Origin: Phyto melanocephala | Lineage: Eukaryota > Arthropoda > Insecta > Diptera > Rhinophoridae | Assembly (NCBI GenBank): GCA_941918925.1 | Contig: OW799234.1 | Location: 44,422,412-44,486,411, forward strand | Length of the DNA: 64,000 bases | Reading direction: 5' to 3' | Shown: positions 33,261 to 44,826 of the stretch, piece by piece | Position numbering within the stretch: position 1 is the first letter of the stretch | Layout: every line of letters starts with the position of its first letter | Notes under the pieces: generated by a model | Told to the model about the DNA's origin: nothing | Seen by the model: only the letters and a program-made list of their open reading frames with translations | The model's database searches: none | Made by a program: the position numbers and the translations under genes

Positions 33261-33880
33261 TTATACTCCTCACCTGTAGTGTACAAGGGTATATATAGCT
33301 TTGTCATTCCGTTTGTAATTTCTACAATTGTCATTTCCGACCCCATAAAGTATATATTTTCTGAAAGCTTATGAATAGAGGAGTCGATTAAGCTCTGACC
33401 GTCTGTCCGTGTGTTGGTTGAAATCAACTTTTAGAAGCAACTATATGTTCCCCAGATCTGCGTATGGTATCAATCTCTTGGAAATATCCAGGAATGAATC
33501 GCTATTGAAATCCAGTACAATCGCCCTATAAATTTCTGAGATATGAGCAAAAAACCACCACCACCTCGTTTTTTTTCACAATTACAACAAAAACATACAT
33601 ATGAACTGGTTAAAGTTAACGTGGCATCGAATCCCAGCTGAGTCAAAATTTTTTTTTTTATTTTATATATTATTTGTTTATTTTATTATTTTTTTTTTGC
33701 AATTTTTTTTAGAAACATACATCGTAAACTCAATTTTAATTTTACAATGGTATGTTTTTTACATGTATGTACGTATTTTATATGAGATAAATGGTGATAC
33801 AAACAATTGTTATTGCATGACTACACGTTGTGAAGAGTATATAAGATTCGGTACGGCCGAATATAGCACTGTTACTTGTT
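33261..33880 (-). repeat. Mini-me-like family A, minus orientation
   Basis: Runs from TATACTCCTCACCTGTAG to the hairpin (ATTCGGTACGGCCGAAT) and ACTTGTTTTTT. The A/T core is short. CATCGAATCCCAGCTGAGTC is at 33626-33645. Confidence 0.7.
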
Positions 33881-34256
33881 TTTTATATTTTGTATACATA
33901 GAATTCTGAATATAGGTAATAATAAGCCAAGTGGAAGTTTTAGTAAAGGAAAAAATTTTACTTTTATTATTTTTAGGGTAAATTTTTGGAAATTATGAAT
34001 CTTATTTTTTGAAACTCAGTAGCATTGATCTTGCTTTTGGTAAGGAAATATATGCCAGATATATCCTTACTCTACTTTTTCTAAGTAAATTAAATCAGAA
34101 ATACAAATTTTCATGAATTGAACCAAAAATATTTAATAATTATAAATAGAACTTGAGTATCCAGTAGATAGTAAGAACTGCGCTATCGAAGTAGCGGGTT
34201 AAATGCTAGTCTCATATAAAATACGTGCATACATGTAAAAAACATATTAAAAAAAA
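33881..34256. other. No recognisable feature
   Basis: Mostly unique AT-rich DNA. The last 50 bp (CTCATATAAAATACGTGCATAC) are a scrap of a mini-me left module. Confidence 0.4.
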
Positions 34257-34371
34257 CAGGTAAGAGCACTATATTCGGCTGTGCCGAATCTTTTATACCC
34301 ACCACCAATTTTGTGTACATTTAAAGCACAATATTTATTATTTTGTTGATCGCTATGGAATAATCTCTTTA

Positions 34372-35239
34372 TCTATATATATAAAAGTGAAACTCTGTGT
34401 GTGTGTGTGTGTGTTAGCTATAGACTCTGAAACTGTAAAACCGATCGGGCTCAAACTTTGGTAAGTTGTTGTACACATACCGCGGAGTGTTTATGGATGA
34501 AAAAAAGTGGGCGGGGCCACGCCCATAAAAAATTAGTTATCAGTTTTAGCTACTTGTACTTGACCGATTTTTCTGAAACTTTGCACACATATCGAGCTGT
34601 CATGACTAAATAATTTCGTGATAAGAAAAGTGGGCGGGGCCACGCCCCTAAAAAAGTTTTAACTTTGAGGTACTTGCACTAGACCGATTTTTCTGAAACT
34701 TTGCACACATATTAAGCTGTCGTGACTTTATAACTTCGTGATTAAAAAAGTGGGCGGGGCCACGCCCATAAAAAAAAGGCTATAATTTTGAGGTACTTGC
34801 ATCAGACCGATTTTTCTGAAACTTTGCACACATATTGAGCTGTCATGACTAAATAATTTCAAGATTAGAAAAGTGGGCAGTGCCACGCCCATAAAAAAAA
34901 GGTACCATTTTTAGGTACTTGCACTGGACCGATTATTCTGAAACTTTGCACACATATTGAGCTATTATGACTTTACAATTTCGTGATTAGAAAAGTGGGC
35001 AAGGCCACGCCCATAAAAACAATTTTAATTTTGGGATACTTGCACTGGTCCGATTCTTCTGAAACTTTGCACACATATTGAGCTGTTATGACTTTACAAT
35101 TTCGTGACTAGAAAAGTGGGAAATGCCACGCCCATAAAAAAATTATAATTTTTAGGTTTTTGCACTTCATATTCAATTAAAATTCAGAATGCATTTCGAT
35201 TCATTAAGGGGCGTAGCAACGCGCGCCGGGTTTGGCTAG
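34372..35239 (+). mobile_element. INE-1/DINE-1-like Helitron
   Basis: Starts TCTATATATATAAAAGTG and ends GGGTTTGGCTAG at 35239, inserted between A and T. A (TG)n tract follows the start. The centre repeats a unit of about 120 bp roughly six times (GTGGGCGGGGCCACGCCC, then GACCGATTTTTCTGAAAC). The GGGGCGTAGCAACGCGCGCC segment just before the end can form the terminal hairpin. Same family as 47665, 50311, 54043 and 54951. Confidence 0.85.
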
Positions 35240-35267
35240 TAATAAAATATATATCACTTTCTTTGTA

Positions 35268-35887
35268 GAGGGTGGTTAAATTTTAAAGGCCCATGTTGAA
35301 GGTGAACTACATCTAATCTTTTAATTTGTTTTCTGCATTTCATTTGACATTTCTCAATCTCAAACTTACTCAATTTGATCCGTGGAAAGATACGCAAATG
35401 AACAACGCTTTAACGTTTTCAGGTTTTTTTATGAAAATGGGCGTTCAAATCAAAATGCATTCTGTGCACTTCGTAATTCTTTTGATCAACCTAATCGTTC
35501 AAATTCGTCCACAATCGGGAGAATTGTAAAAAATATTTAAATTTCTGCAAAACAGGTCTGTATAAAATGTTAGAAAATCTGTGAATGCCTTCTTATTTCG
35601 TTGAATGGGAACCATTGCTGTTTTTTGCGATAGTGTGGCAAAAGAGCAGTCAACCTCGACTCATCATCATGCCCAACAATTGAGCATCAACATTGTCATT
35701 GAAAATTTGGCCCATCAGATAGAGGAGTGCCGCCAAGAATGGGGGGGGCCATTTGGCCGATATTTTGTTAAATACATAATTGAACTATACAAATATTATC
35801 ATTATAAAAAGAAATGATAATAATTTCCTAAATAATTTGTGTTTTATTTAAATTAAACATCGGCCCTTAAAATTTAACTACCCTTTG
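35268..35887 (+). mobile_element. Mariner-type element, internally deleted
   Basis: The ends GAGGGTGGTTAAATTTTAA and (inverted) AGGGTAGTTAAATTTTAA with GGCCCATGTT/GGCCGATGTT following are TIRs, flanked by TA (35266-35267, 35888-35889). Inside, one plus frame gives YANEQRFNVFRFFYENGRSN...NRSNSSTIGRIV, the helix-turn-helix start of insect mariner-type transposases. A distal frame gives HLADILLNT, like their C-terminus. The DDE middle is deleted. The related repeat at 2655-2690 lacks it. Confidence 0.75.
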
Positions 35888-37266
35888 TAACTTCGATATG
35901 CTAATAAAATGCTTTTGTAAATGTAGTCTTTCAATGAAAGTCGGCGCTTAAGTAGGCGTGTCAATAAAGTTTCTGCTAATAAATACAACTTAGATATTTC
36001 AATATAGTCCTTTATTTTCCCAAAAACTTTGTCAATAGAGAAATTTCATGAATTTAAGATAAACCGTCATATGGCAGGTAGGCGCTAAAGTAGGCGTGTC
36101 ACCTAAACTTTTCGGCACAACAATTACATTGATAAGAAGGATATACGTAGTAAATTTGATCATCATACCTCTAATTCTGGCGGTTTTATGAGCTTTTAAA
36201 TTTAATTAACGGTAGATAACGTGAAAAGTGGGCGTTATAGTAGGCGTGTCAAAGTTGTTTCTGCGAATGAGTACAACTTAGATGTTTCAATATAGCCCTT
36301 TATTATTCCAAAATCTTTATTAATAGAGAAATTATATGAATTTTAGTTAAAACGTTATATGGGCGGTGAGCGTAAAAGTGGGCGTGGCACCTTAATTTTT
36401 TGGAACAGTAATGACATTGACTAGAGGATATACGTAGCAAATTTTATCATACCTCTAATTTTGGCGGTTTTATGAGCTTTTAAATTTCATTAACGGTAGG
36501 TAACGTGAAAAGTGGGCGTTATAGTAGGCGTGTCAAAGTTGTTTTTGCTAATGAGTACAACCTAGATGTTTCAATATAGTCCTTTATTATATGAATTTTG
36601 GGTAAAACTTTATATGGGAGGTAGGCGTAAAAATGGGCGTGGCACATTGATTTTCCGTTACAAAAAAGCCTCTCACCAAAAAACAAAGTGTGCAAAATTT
36701 CATAGTCGTACATCAAATTTTGTTGCTTTTGTGACGTTTTTGTTTTTAAATATACTGAAAAATACACTGCGCAGTATAAATTTTTGTACATTTTGATCTA
36801 TAACTCCTTTCCTAATGCATAGATTTAAAACATTTTTGGGGAGAAATGATGTTTGACTCGAGAAATATATATTCGAAATTTTATGACTGTACGTTAATGC
36901 GTTTGGACACAATTGCTTTTTATTCGATGTTGGAAGGATATGGGTTTTTCGGCCTACTCTTGCATTACGCGCTATAACTCTCTTCCCAATATTCTGATTT
37001 AGCCCATTTTCGATACAAACCGAAACAAACCTTGTCTATAAGAAAGATTCTGGCAAAATTTGAGCCTTCTAGCTTTTTCGGTGCGACCTTTATCGTGCTT
37101 TCAACAGACGGACGGACATTGCTAGATCGTCATCAAATTAAACCCCGATTCAGAATAATATACTTTATGGGGTCTAAAATGGATATTTCGATGTGTTACA
37201 AACGGAATGACAAAATTAATATACCCCCACCATTATTTTGGTGGCGGGTATAAAAACCATATAAGT

Positions 37267-38030
37267 AGGGTTACCATCCGTTTTTTTTCCCCGGACACCG
37301 TCCTCTTTTTTAGGGCATCCGGGGCAGTCCCTCTTCTTTTTTAGCAAATGTCCGGGTTTGTCCGGCTTTTTGCACCTTCTCTGAAATTTTTTTCTTACAC
37401 TTAAATCACAGGTCACAAAATGTATAAAAAAGATTTAGGTACTCGTACAATTAGTTTTGAAAAAGTACAATTTTAAAACTTCTCTTTGTACAAAATCAGT
37501 TTTATTATCCTTAATTGTCGCTATATATCGAAGTGGCCTATTTTAACTTGTCTTTTATTTTAAAAAAGATTCGCAAAGGGGTCTGCTTGTCGTCTGCTGT
37601 GTGTTTTTCATAAAGTTTGTTTTCCAAATATAAAAGAAAGCCTTGAACAAAAAATATAGTAAGGGTATATAATTTTGATATGGATTGCCTAGAGTTTTAC
37701 AAATATTTGAAGAGATGCGATGGTAATATATTGGCTCAAATTGGAAGTGTTGAAAAATATATGTAAAATTTTTAAAAGTGTACATTCCCGATAATGAATG
37801 CAATGAATTTTTGTTTTTTTTTTTCGTTTTTTTGTTTTTATTTTCAACCATTAAATCAGAATGATATGTTAAGTTTGTATTTTTGTAAATAAAATTTTTT
37901 CGTAAAAACAAATTTTGTTTTTGTATTTTAAATGGCGTAGTAAATTTTATTAAATTTAATTTTTTAAATGTGTCCTCTTTTTTTGGGCAAATGTCCTTCA
38001 TTTTTTATGCAGCGTCCTCTTTTTTTTTAA
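37267..38030. repeat. hAT-like miniature element, candidate
   Basis: Starts AGGGTTACCATCCG followed by repeated GTCCGG/GTCCTCTTTTTT words (37280-37370). It ends in mirrored phrases (GTGTCCTCTTTTTTTGGGC, AGCGTCCTCTTTTTTTT) near 37970-38030. The TTACCATCCG start and subterminal GTCC repeats resemble hAT-type miniature elements. A 148-codon minus frame (38001-37555) inside has no recognisable domain and is Asn/Lys/Phe-rich, so it is not called a gene. The right end and target duplication are unclear. Confidence 0.4.
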
Positions 38031-38990
38031 ATAGAAATGGCTTTATATTAAATTCATATAATTTCTCTACGGACAATGGTTTTGAAAGAATAAGGGACCC
38101 TATATTGAAATATATAAGTTGAATTTATCAGCAGAAGCTACTTTGATACGCTTACTTTAACGCGCACTTCTCACATTATTTACTCTTAATAAAATTTAAA
38201 AGCTCATAATACCGACAGAATAGAAGTATTTTGAAGAAATTTCGCACATATAGCTTACTGATAAATAACATAATGCGAATATAAGTATAATTCCAAAAAA
38301 TTAAGATGACACGCCCAATTTTAACGCCCACCTCCCATATAACGCTTTATCTTAAATTCTTATTATTTTCATGTGGACAAAAATGTTTAAGAGGAAATGT
38401 TTAAGAAGAAGTCTGTAATGGTTTACCTGAGTTAAAATCAAACATTTACTAAATAATTTTAAAAGTAGGAAGTGACTTACCCACACAAAGCTAAGATTAT
38501 TTTGTAACTACTTTTGGGTACCAAATTATGCTCTTCAGATTCCGTAAAAATACAACATTGCTTAACAAGGAGTCAGTAGTATCATTTCTAATGTAGAAAT
38601 TCTTGATTTAAGGAAATTGATTAAAAGCAAATCGAAGTTACATAAAGAAAGTCAAACATATCTTAGTATAAAGAGATTATTCTATAGCGATTACTGTTAA
38701 TAACAAAATAATAAACTTTGTGCTATAAAAGTACATAAAATTCATCACAGCCGAATATAGTACTCTTACTCTTGCATTACGACCTATAACTCTTTTCCTA
38801 ATATTCCGATTTAGCCCAATTTCAATAACAAACAAACCTTGTATATAAGAAATATTCTGGCAACACTAGGACTCAGAAAATATATACTTTATGTGGTCTG
38901 AAATAGATATTTCGATGTGTTAAAAACGGAATGACAAAATGAAAAAAAATACCCCCACATAATTTTTTTTTTGGTGGTGGGTATAAAAAA
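38031..38990 (+). repeat. Mini-me-like family C fragments
   Basis: Carries TTAACGCCCACCTCCCATATAACGC (inverted relative to 36360), CATCACAGCCGAATATAGTACTC (hairpin remnant), TATACTTTATGTGGTCTG and TTTTGGTGGTGGGTATAAAA. Two rearranged pieces of the family seen at 34257-37256. Confidence 0.55.
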
Positions 38991-38999
38991 AAAATAAGC

Positions 39000-39967
39000 T
39001 AGAGTGCTATATTCGGCCGTGCCGAATCTGATAATATCCTTCACCATCATGTTAGTAGGTATAATCCCACATCGTAGCTTAAACTAAATATATTTCACGT
39101 TATACGCAATTTTTCCTTATTATTTCCGACGCCATCCTTGATTTTGAATTTTTACATAGTTAACTGTATTCTACTAGTGATACCCATATTGATAGAGCTA
39201 AGAAAAAAATGTTCTATCATTTTGCTTTAGACGCCATATTGAATTTTATATTTTTTGATAATTTACTGTATTCTAATAGTCAAGCCCTTTCATTTGATAT
39301 CAATATTGTGGGGAAGGAATTACATTTTAAAATACCAGATTTGGCCCATATATAAATGTATTGTTCGCCATTTTGTAGTGGCGGCCAACATAAATTTTAA
39401 TTTTTTTATAGTGCGTATATTGCGCTAGTCAAGCCCGTTTATATGACTTTATGACTTTATCGGTTGTCTAGGAGCTAAAAAAAAATATTTTCTTTTCTAA
39501 AATTAAATTATTAGCAGCGGATATATTGGGATGCTAAAATGTGAGTAAACAAATATATATCTTTATTTAATGTATTTTTTTTTCAAAATTTTATTTATTT
39601 TAGCAAGAGTAGAAGAAACAACAAAAAGGATAGGTTAATTAATTCAATGAAAGATTTTTATAATAATGTTCTTTTTCTCACTTAAAATTGTTTTTTTTTT
39701 TGTATTTTTATTTTTTGATAGAAATAATTATTATTTTAAAATTTTTATTTATTGATTTAGTTTTTTTGGGAGATAAATAAAATAAGTAACAACAAAAATC
39801 ATTTAAATCACTATTAAATCTAATATGACCCTATTAACTATTGGAAAAAAAAAATAAATAAATAAAGATATAAAAAAATAAATAGCAATTTCTTTAGAAA
39901 AAAAAAAATTATTTATGCAAAAAAAAAACACAATTCTATTTGTATTAAATTATATTATTTGTAATTA
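39000..39967 (+). repeat. Mini-me-like family B, 3'-truncated copy
   Basis: Begins GAGTGCTATATTCGGCCGTGCC and CTTCACCATCATG. It holds the family body (GCCATCCTTGATTTTG, GCCATTTTGTAGTGGCGGCC). It breaks near 39530 into A/T-rich filler of TTTTTTATTTTT and AATAAATAAATA type up to 39967. Confidence 0.6.
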
Positions 39968-40975
39968 ACAAGCAAGAGTGTTATATTCGACCGTGCCAAA
40001 TCTGATAATACCCTTCACCATCACGTACATATGTAGGTATAGTCTCACATCGTAGCTTAACCTATATTTCATGTTATTCCCCTTTTTTTCTTTATTATTT
40101 CCGACGCCATCCTCGATTTTGAATTTTTACGTAGTTAACTGTATTCTACAAGCCCTTTCATTTGATACCCATATTGATGGGGTTAAAAAAATTTTATCCG
40201 CCGTTTTGTTTTAGACGCCATCTTGGATTTTACATTTTAGAATAATTTACTATATTCTACTGGTCAAGCCCATTAATTTGATACTAATATTGAGGGAGTT
40301 CAAAAAGTGACATTTTAAAATACCAGATTTGGCTCATATATAAATTTATTGTCCGCCATTTTGTAGTGGCGGCCAACATAAATTTTGAAGTTTATTATGG
40401 TGCTTTTATTGTTCTAGTCAAGTCCTTTCAGATGATACTAATATTGACTCTCTCGGTTGTCTAGAAGCTGAGAAAATTTGATTTTCGTTTGTAAATTTTT
40501 AGAAAATATATTTAAAAAAAATTTCTTTGCCTATAACTTTACCGATAAGAGCCCGATTTCTCCAAAATTTTTCACGAATATCTGTAGAGGCATGTTATAT
40601 CTACAAATAGTAGCAAAGGTACCTATAAATTATTCTATGGCTGAAAAATTTTAATTTTGGTGGTAAAAATATGGGAAAAAACAGAGGCAGTCGTGTTTAT
40701 TTGCTCATATCTCAGAAAGTTATAGGGCGATTGTGCTAAATTTCAATAGCGATTCATTCTTGGATATTTCCAAAAGATTGATATCATATACAGATCTGAG
40801 GAACATATGGTTGCTTCTAAAAGTTGATTTCAACCAACACACGGACAGATGGGCAGACGATCAGTGCTCCTCTATTCATAAGCTTTCAGAAAATATATAC
40901 TTTATGGGGTCGGAAATGAAAATTGTAGAAATTACAAACGGAATGACAAAGCTATATATACCCTTTTTCACTGTG
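39968..40975 (+). repeat. Mini-me-like family B, complete unit
   Basis: Runs AACAAGCAAGAGTG, hairpin, TACCCTTCACCATCACG, body with GCCGTTTTGTTTTAGACGCC, then CTCATATCTCAGAAAG, ACGGACAGATGGGCAGACG, TATACTTTATGGGGTCGG and ATATATACCC. It shows that families A and B share the right module and the terminal hairpin but differ in the interior. Confidence 0.65.
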
Positions 40976-41222
40976 TGAAATACCGATCTACTCCCGAATA
41001 TTTCTGATATTTTAATACCTCACCCGAGTCCAACCTATGTCGGGGGGCTTCAAAAAGTTGATTTCAACATACACACGGACAGACGGACAAAGCTTAATCG
41101 ACTCCCCTATTCATAAGCTTTCAGAAAATATATACTTTATGGGGTCGGAAATCAAAATTGTAGAAATTTCACACGGAATGACAGACCTATATATACCCTT
41201 TTTCACTGTGTGAAGGGTATAA
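40976..41222 (+). repeat. Mini-me-like subfamily A-prime, right module
   Basis: Contains TCCAACCTATGTCGGGGG, ACACGGACAGACGGAC, TATACTTTATGGGGTCGG and TTCACTGTGTGAAGGGTATAATAA. It joins the previous unit at TTCACTGTGTGAAATACC, a likely recombination point. Confidence 0.65.
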
Positions 41223-41261
41223 TAAAAAAAAAAATAAAAAAAAATTAATAAAAAACAAGTA

Positions 41262-41998
41262 AATAACAGTGCTATATTCGGCCGTGCCGAATCTTATATA
41301 CCCTTCACAACGTGTAGTCATGCAATAACAATTGTTTGTATCACCATTCATCCCATATAAAATACGTGCATACGTACACGTTAGTATAAATGTGGCATCG
41401 AATCCCAGCTGAGCCAAAAAAATTTTATTTTATTTTATTTAATATATTATTTATATTTTATTATTTTTTTTTATATTTTTTTTAAATTTTTTTAAAAATT
41501 TTTTTTAGAAAAATTTTTAAAAATTTTTTTTTTAAATTTTTTTAAATTTTTTTTTGTAGTTTTTTTTATTATTTTTTTTTTTTAATTTTTAATATTTTTT
41601 TTTTTGTAATTTTTTTTGTTTGGTATGTTTTTTACATGTATCTATGTATGTATGTTGTTGTTGTAATTGTGAAAAAAAACGAGGTGGTCGTGGTTTTTTG
41701 CTCATATCTCAGAAAGTTATTGGGCGATTGTGCTGAATTTCAATAGCGATTCATTCCTGGATATTTCCAAGAGATTGATACCATATACAGATCTGAGGAA
41801 CATATAGTTGCTTCTAAAAGTTGATTTCAACCAACACACGGACAGACGGACAGACGGTCAGGGCTTAATCGACTCCTCTATTTATAAGCTTTCAGAAAAT
41901 ATATACTTTATGGGGTCGGAAATGAAAATTGTAGAAATTACAAACGGAATGACAAAGCTATATATACCCTTGTGCACCACAGGTGAAGGGTATAAAAA
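41262..41998 (+). repeat. Mini-me-like family A, complete unit
   Basis: Nearly the same as the reference copy at 6118-6880 from AACAGTGCTATATTCGG to GTGAAGGGTATAAAA, with the same CATCGAATCCCAGCTGAGCC block (41396-41415) and ACGGACAGACGGACAGACGG. The high similarity suggests recent spread. Confidence 0.75.
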
Positions 41999-42009
41999 TT
42001 AAAAAAAAT

Positions 42010-42420
42010 TTTTTTTGGCTCAGCTGGGTTCGATGCCACGTTTTCTCTAACCAGTATACACGTTTGTATGTATGTATGTTGTTGTTTTAATGTTGTTTTT
42101 GTGAAAAAAAAAATCGAGGTGGTCGTGGGTTTTTGCTCATATCTCAGGTGTTTATGTACCGATGTTTCTGATTTTCAATACCGATTTACTCCCGAATATT
42201 TCTGATATTTTAATACCTTACCCGGGTCCAACCTATGTCGGGGGGCTTCAAAAAGTTGATTTCAACATACACACGGACAGACTGACAGAGCTTAATCGAC
42301 TCCCCTATTCATAAGCTTTCAGAAAATATATACTTTATGGGGTCGGAAATGAAAATTGTAGAAATTTCACACGGAATGCCAAACCTATATATACCCTTTT
42401 TCACTGTGTGAAGGGTATAA
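42010..42420 (+). repeat. Mini-me-like subfamily A-prime, right part
   Basis: Begins at TTGGCTCAGCTGGGTTCGATGCC and ends TTCACTGTGTGAAGGGTATAAAA, with GGGTCCAACCTATGTCGGGG. It is inverted relative to 6881-7677. Confidence 0.65.
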
Positions 42421-43521
42421 AAATACCACAGAAATGCGAAAAAGTCTTATAGAATAATATTAATCTTATAGAATAATAATATAATTCTTATAGAATAATA
42501 TTAGAAAATTTTACTTTAAAAAAGTACCAAAAAGAAGGGATAATTTTTACGCATTATACATGTGAATTTAAAAAAGTTGACGAAATAATATTAATATTTT
42601 TTCGCGGATTATATAATACAGTTTAAGTTTTTTTCCTAGCTTTAAGTGTTTGGAAGTTACATATGGCACCGAAAAAGTACCAAATAGTTACAGTTTTTTC
42701 CCCTTGGGGGTTGATAATTCAAAAAAGGCCAGACACCTGTTAGTTTATTTTTTGTGCAAATTACAATACTTTTTCAATTTTATTTGTATCGTTTTTAGTT
42801 TAGCAGATATAAGATTACCGATTTTACCCTTTTTTACCGCCTTAAAGTACGAATTTCCAAAAATAAAAAAAATAATTGATGGTTTGATGGATAACAACAA
42901 GATTTAGCTTACATATGTATATGTACATTATTTTATTAAAATACATAAAACTAAAATTCTGCTTGTTGCAAAATTTCTTAGCATACTTCTTAAAATAAAT
43001 TATAAATTAAGTTTAAATTTTTAAAATCCTTTTGTGGGTAAACGTAAATCATTTTAAAGAAAGAGTGAAAGGATAAAGTCTACTGATAGCTACACAGCAA
43101 AAACTGGATAATGACTTGCTATTACTAAATAACATACATTTCAATGACTATTACATATCGTCTGTCATACTAAAATGTATTTTAGTAATGACTTAATTTA
43201 TAATGTGATACGTAAGTACTTTCAGAGATTAGCTTAGAATCATACAATACAATACAATTTCTTATTGCAAAATTTAATATAAGCCATTCAAATACATAAC
43301 TTTTTATAATTTTCATTTAGTTTAACACGCATAGGGTATAAGCAACAATGATTTTGAAAACAGTGGCAAAGCATTTCATTTAAAATGTGATGACTTATAT
43401 ATATCGCAGAGTAATCTAACCGAATTTTGGTCCTTAAAAGATCCGAACGACTTCTGTAAGTCCATAATACTAATGGGTTATTTAGGTTTTTTAAATTAAC
43501 TACTTATATATTGCTAAAAAA
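42421..43521. other. Unassigned AT-rich DNA
   Basis: A short direct repeat (CTTATAGAATAATATTA, three copies, 42445-42505) is followed by GAAAAAGTACCAAA words that recall the 118-bp array but are not tandem. No gene or terminal repeat was seen up to 43521. Confidence 0.4.
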
Positions 43522-43650
43522 GTAAGTACTTATCTAAGTCCCTATTTATAAGCGATCGTAATAAGTACTTATACGAGTCCCTATTTGTAAGCGAGGGTGG
43601 TAAGAGTTATTTAAGTCTTAATTTGTAAGCGAGAGTGGTAAGTACTTGCC
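43522..43650. repeat. 40-bp tandem repeat, three copies
   Basis: A unit containing AAGTACTTAT, AGTCCCTATTTGTAAGCGA and GGTGGT is repeated three times with period 39-41 bp, followed by a partial fourth copy (AAGTACTTGCC). It lies about 90 bp left of a hAT relic. Confidence 0.7.
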
Positions 43651-43736
43651 TCCAATGATATCGCCGAGAACTTTTTTCTAGTACTTCCAACTCATTATTT
43701 TGTAATTAATTACTTTGATGGGTAATTACCTACGGC

Positions 43737-44826
43737 CAGCGTTGCCAGAAGCTTTGGAGACAATATAATCACTTAGAGCAAAAAAAAATCATATTTTGAA
43801 GAAGAAAATCATCAAATTATTTTAATTCAAACATTTTATTACAAACGCAAACAAAAAACAATAAAAATTTATTTAGAAAACGGTTTTCTTATTAGATAAG
43901 TTATTTAAAGCAAAAGCTATGTATAGTAAATTCATATGAAAATAAATATATCTTGATCTATTTTTAAATTATAGCACTAACAATCGTTTAACTTTAAGTA
44001 TTCTTTTGAATATACACTTAAGAGGGCTGTTATCAAATCTATTTCTATATTTTGTTTTATTTAAATTTACAACTGAACATATTCATTCAACATTTGCAGA
44101 AGAAATAGGAAGACATAGACATGACAGGGTCGGAAAAGCTAAGATTTTGTCCGCTCGAGTTATTTTTGAGACTAAAATTCTTCAAAACTTAGATTATCTA
44201 AAGTTGTAAAGTGCTCGTCAAAGTGAAGAAGACAGACATAGTTCTCTAAACTCGTCTTCTAAGTTTTGAACATCATTCTCATCAATTAAATTTGAAAAGT
44301 TTTGTATTTATTGAATCTGTTAAGGAAGCTACTTTTCTATTAATTATTTTTGAAGGGTCCAGAAATAAAAGTTCTTTAAAATAATTATCGTTAAAATCAA
44401 ATCGTTTCAGTATTCACTTACACAACTCAATGTAAATTTAAGTACAATTTTTAGCAAATTAATTTTTTTTTCATTTTCTGCAAGTTTTAGACTGGAAATG
44501 TTTTATTTTTACAAACAACCTTTGTAAACGAAATAATTTATGTTTGAAGTCAAGTTCCTTAATAAAATTGATGTTAACGTAATTTGGTTTTATAAAAGTA
44601 TCTAAAATTTTAAGATAAAGACGTTGGATTTCATCATAAACTCTTTCTATTTGAGAGGATGTGGTTTGAAAAATTATGTTAACTTTGTTTATTATGTTCA
44701 GAATATACTTTAAAAACACAGATAGAGTTCGACCTGTTTTTAATAGACCTTTGACAAGCTGTTATAAAACTTTATTGGTTTTAAAATCATGAAAAATAGG
44801 ATAAAATCATGATTATGGCAACGCTG
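43737..44826. mobile_element. hAT relic with 8-bp target duplication
   Basis: Starts CAGCGTTGCCA and ends TGGCAACGCTG. It is flanked by CCTACGGC (43729-43736) and GCTACGGC (44827-44834), matching at 7 of 8 bases. The TIRs are nearly those of the hAT at 15203. Short frames remain: 44719-44471 minus with SSQIERVYDEIQRLYLKIL, and 44006-44209 plus. The first is reminiscent of the region before the hAT dimerisation domain, but too little is left for certainty. Confidence 0.75.

Larger units (their letters stand above)
34257..37256 (+). repeat. Mini-me-like family C, long unit with two nested transposons
   Basis: Starts AACAGGTAAGAGCACTATATTCGGC (hairpin) and TATACCCACCACCAATTT. It ends TATACTTTATGGGGTC...ATTATTTTGGTGGCGGGTATAAAA. 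The inverted TATACCCACCACC / GGTGGCGGGTATA termini distinguish family C. The body has a direct repeat of about 250-290 bp (35890-36660) with GTGAAAAGTGGGCGTTATAG and TATGGGCGGTGAGCGTAAAAG. A Helitron (34372-35239) and a mariner (35268-35887) interrupt the left part. Confidence 0.7.

Noticed and set aside
33601..33909. Frame ending in a repeated CYCMTTRCEGYIRFG-type peptide, seen in many places
   Set aside because: It is the translation of the mini-me hairpin end and recurs with every copy; it is not a protein family.
34372..35239. CRISPR-like regularly spaced repeats of about 120 bp
   Set aside because: Eukaryotic Helitron with internal tandem units; no short repeat/unique spacer pattern.
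36566..36912. Overlapping 70-90-codon frames on both strands
   Set aside because: They lie in the direct-repeat body of family C and carry no recognisable motif.
37555..38001. 148-codon open frame on the minus strand
   Set aside because: Asn/Lys/Phe-rich translation of AT-rich DNA within a hAT-like repeat; no domain and no codon pattern of a gene.
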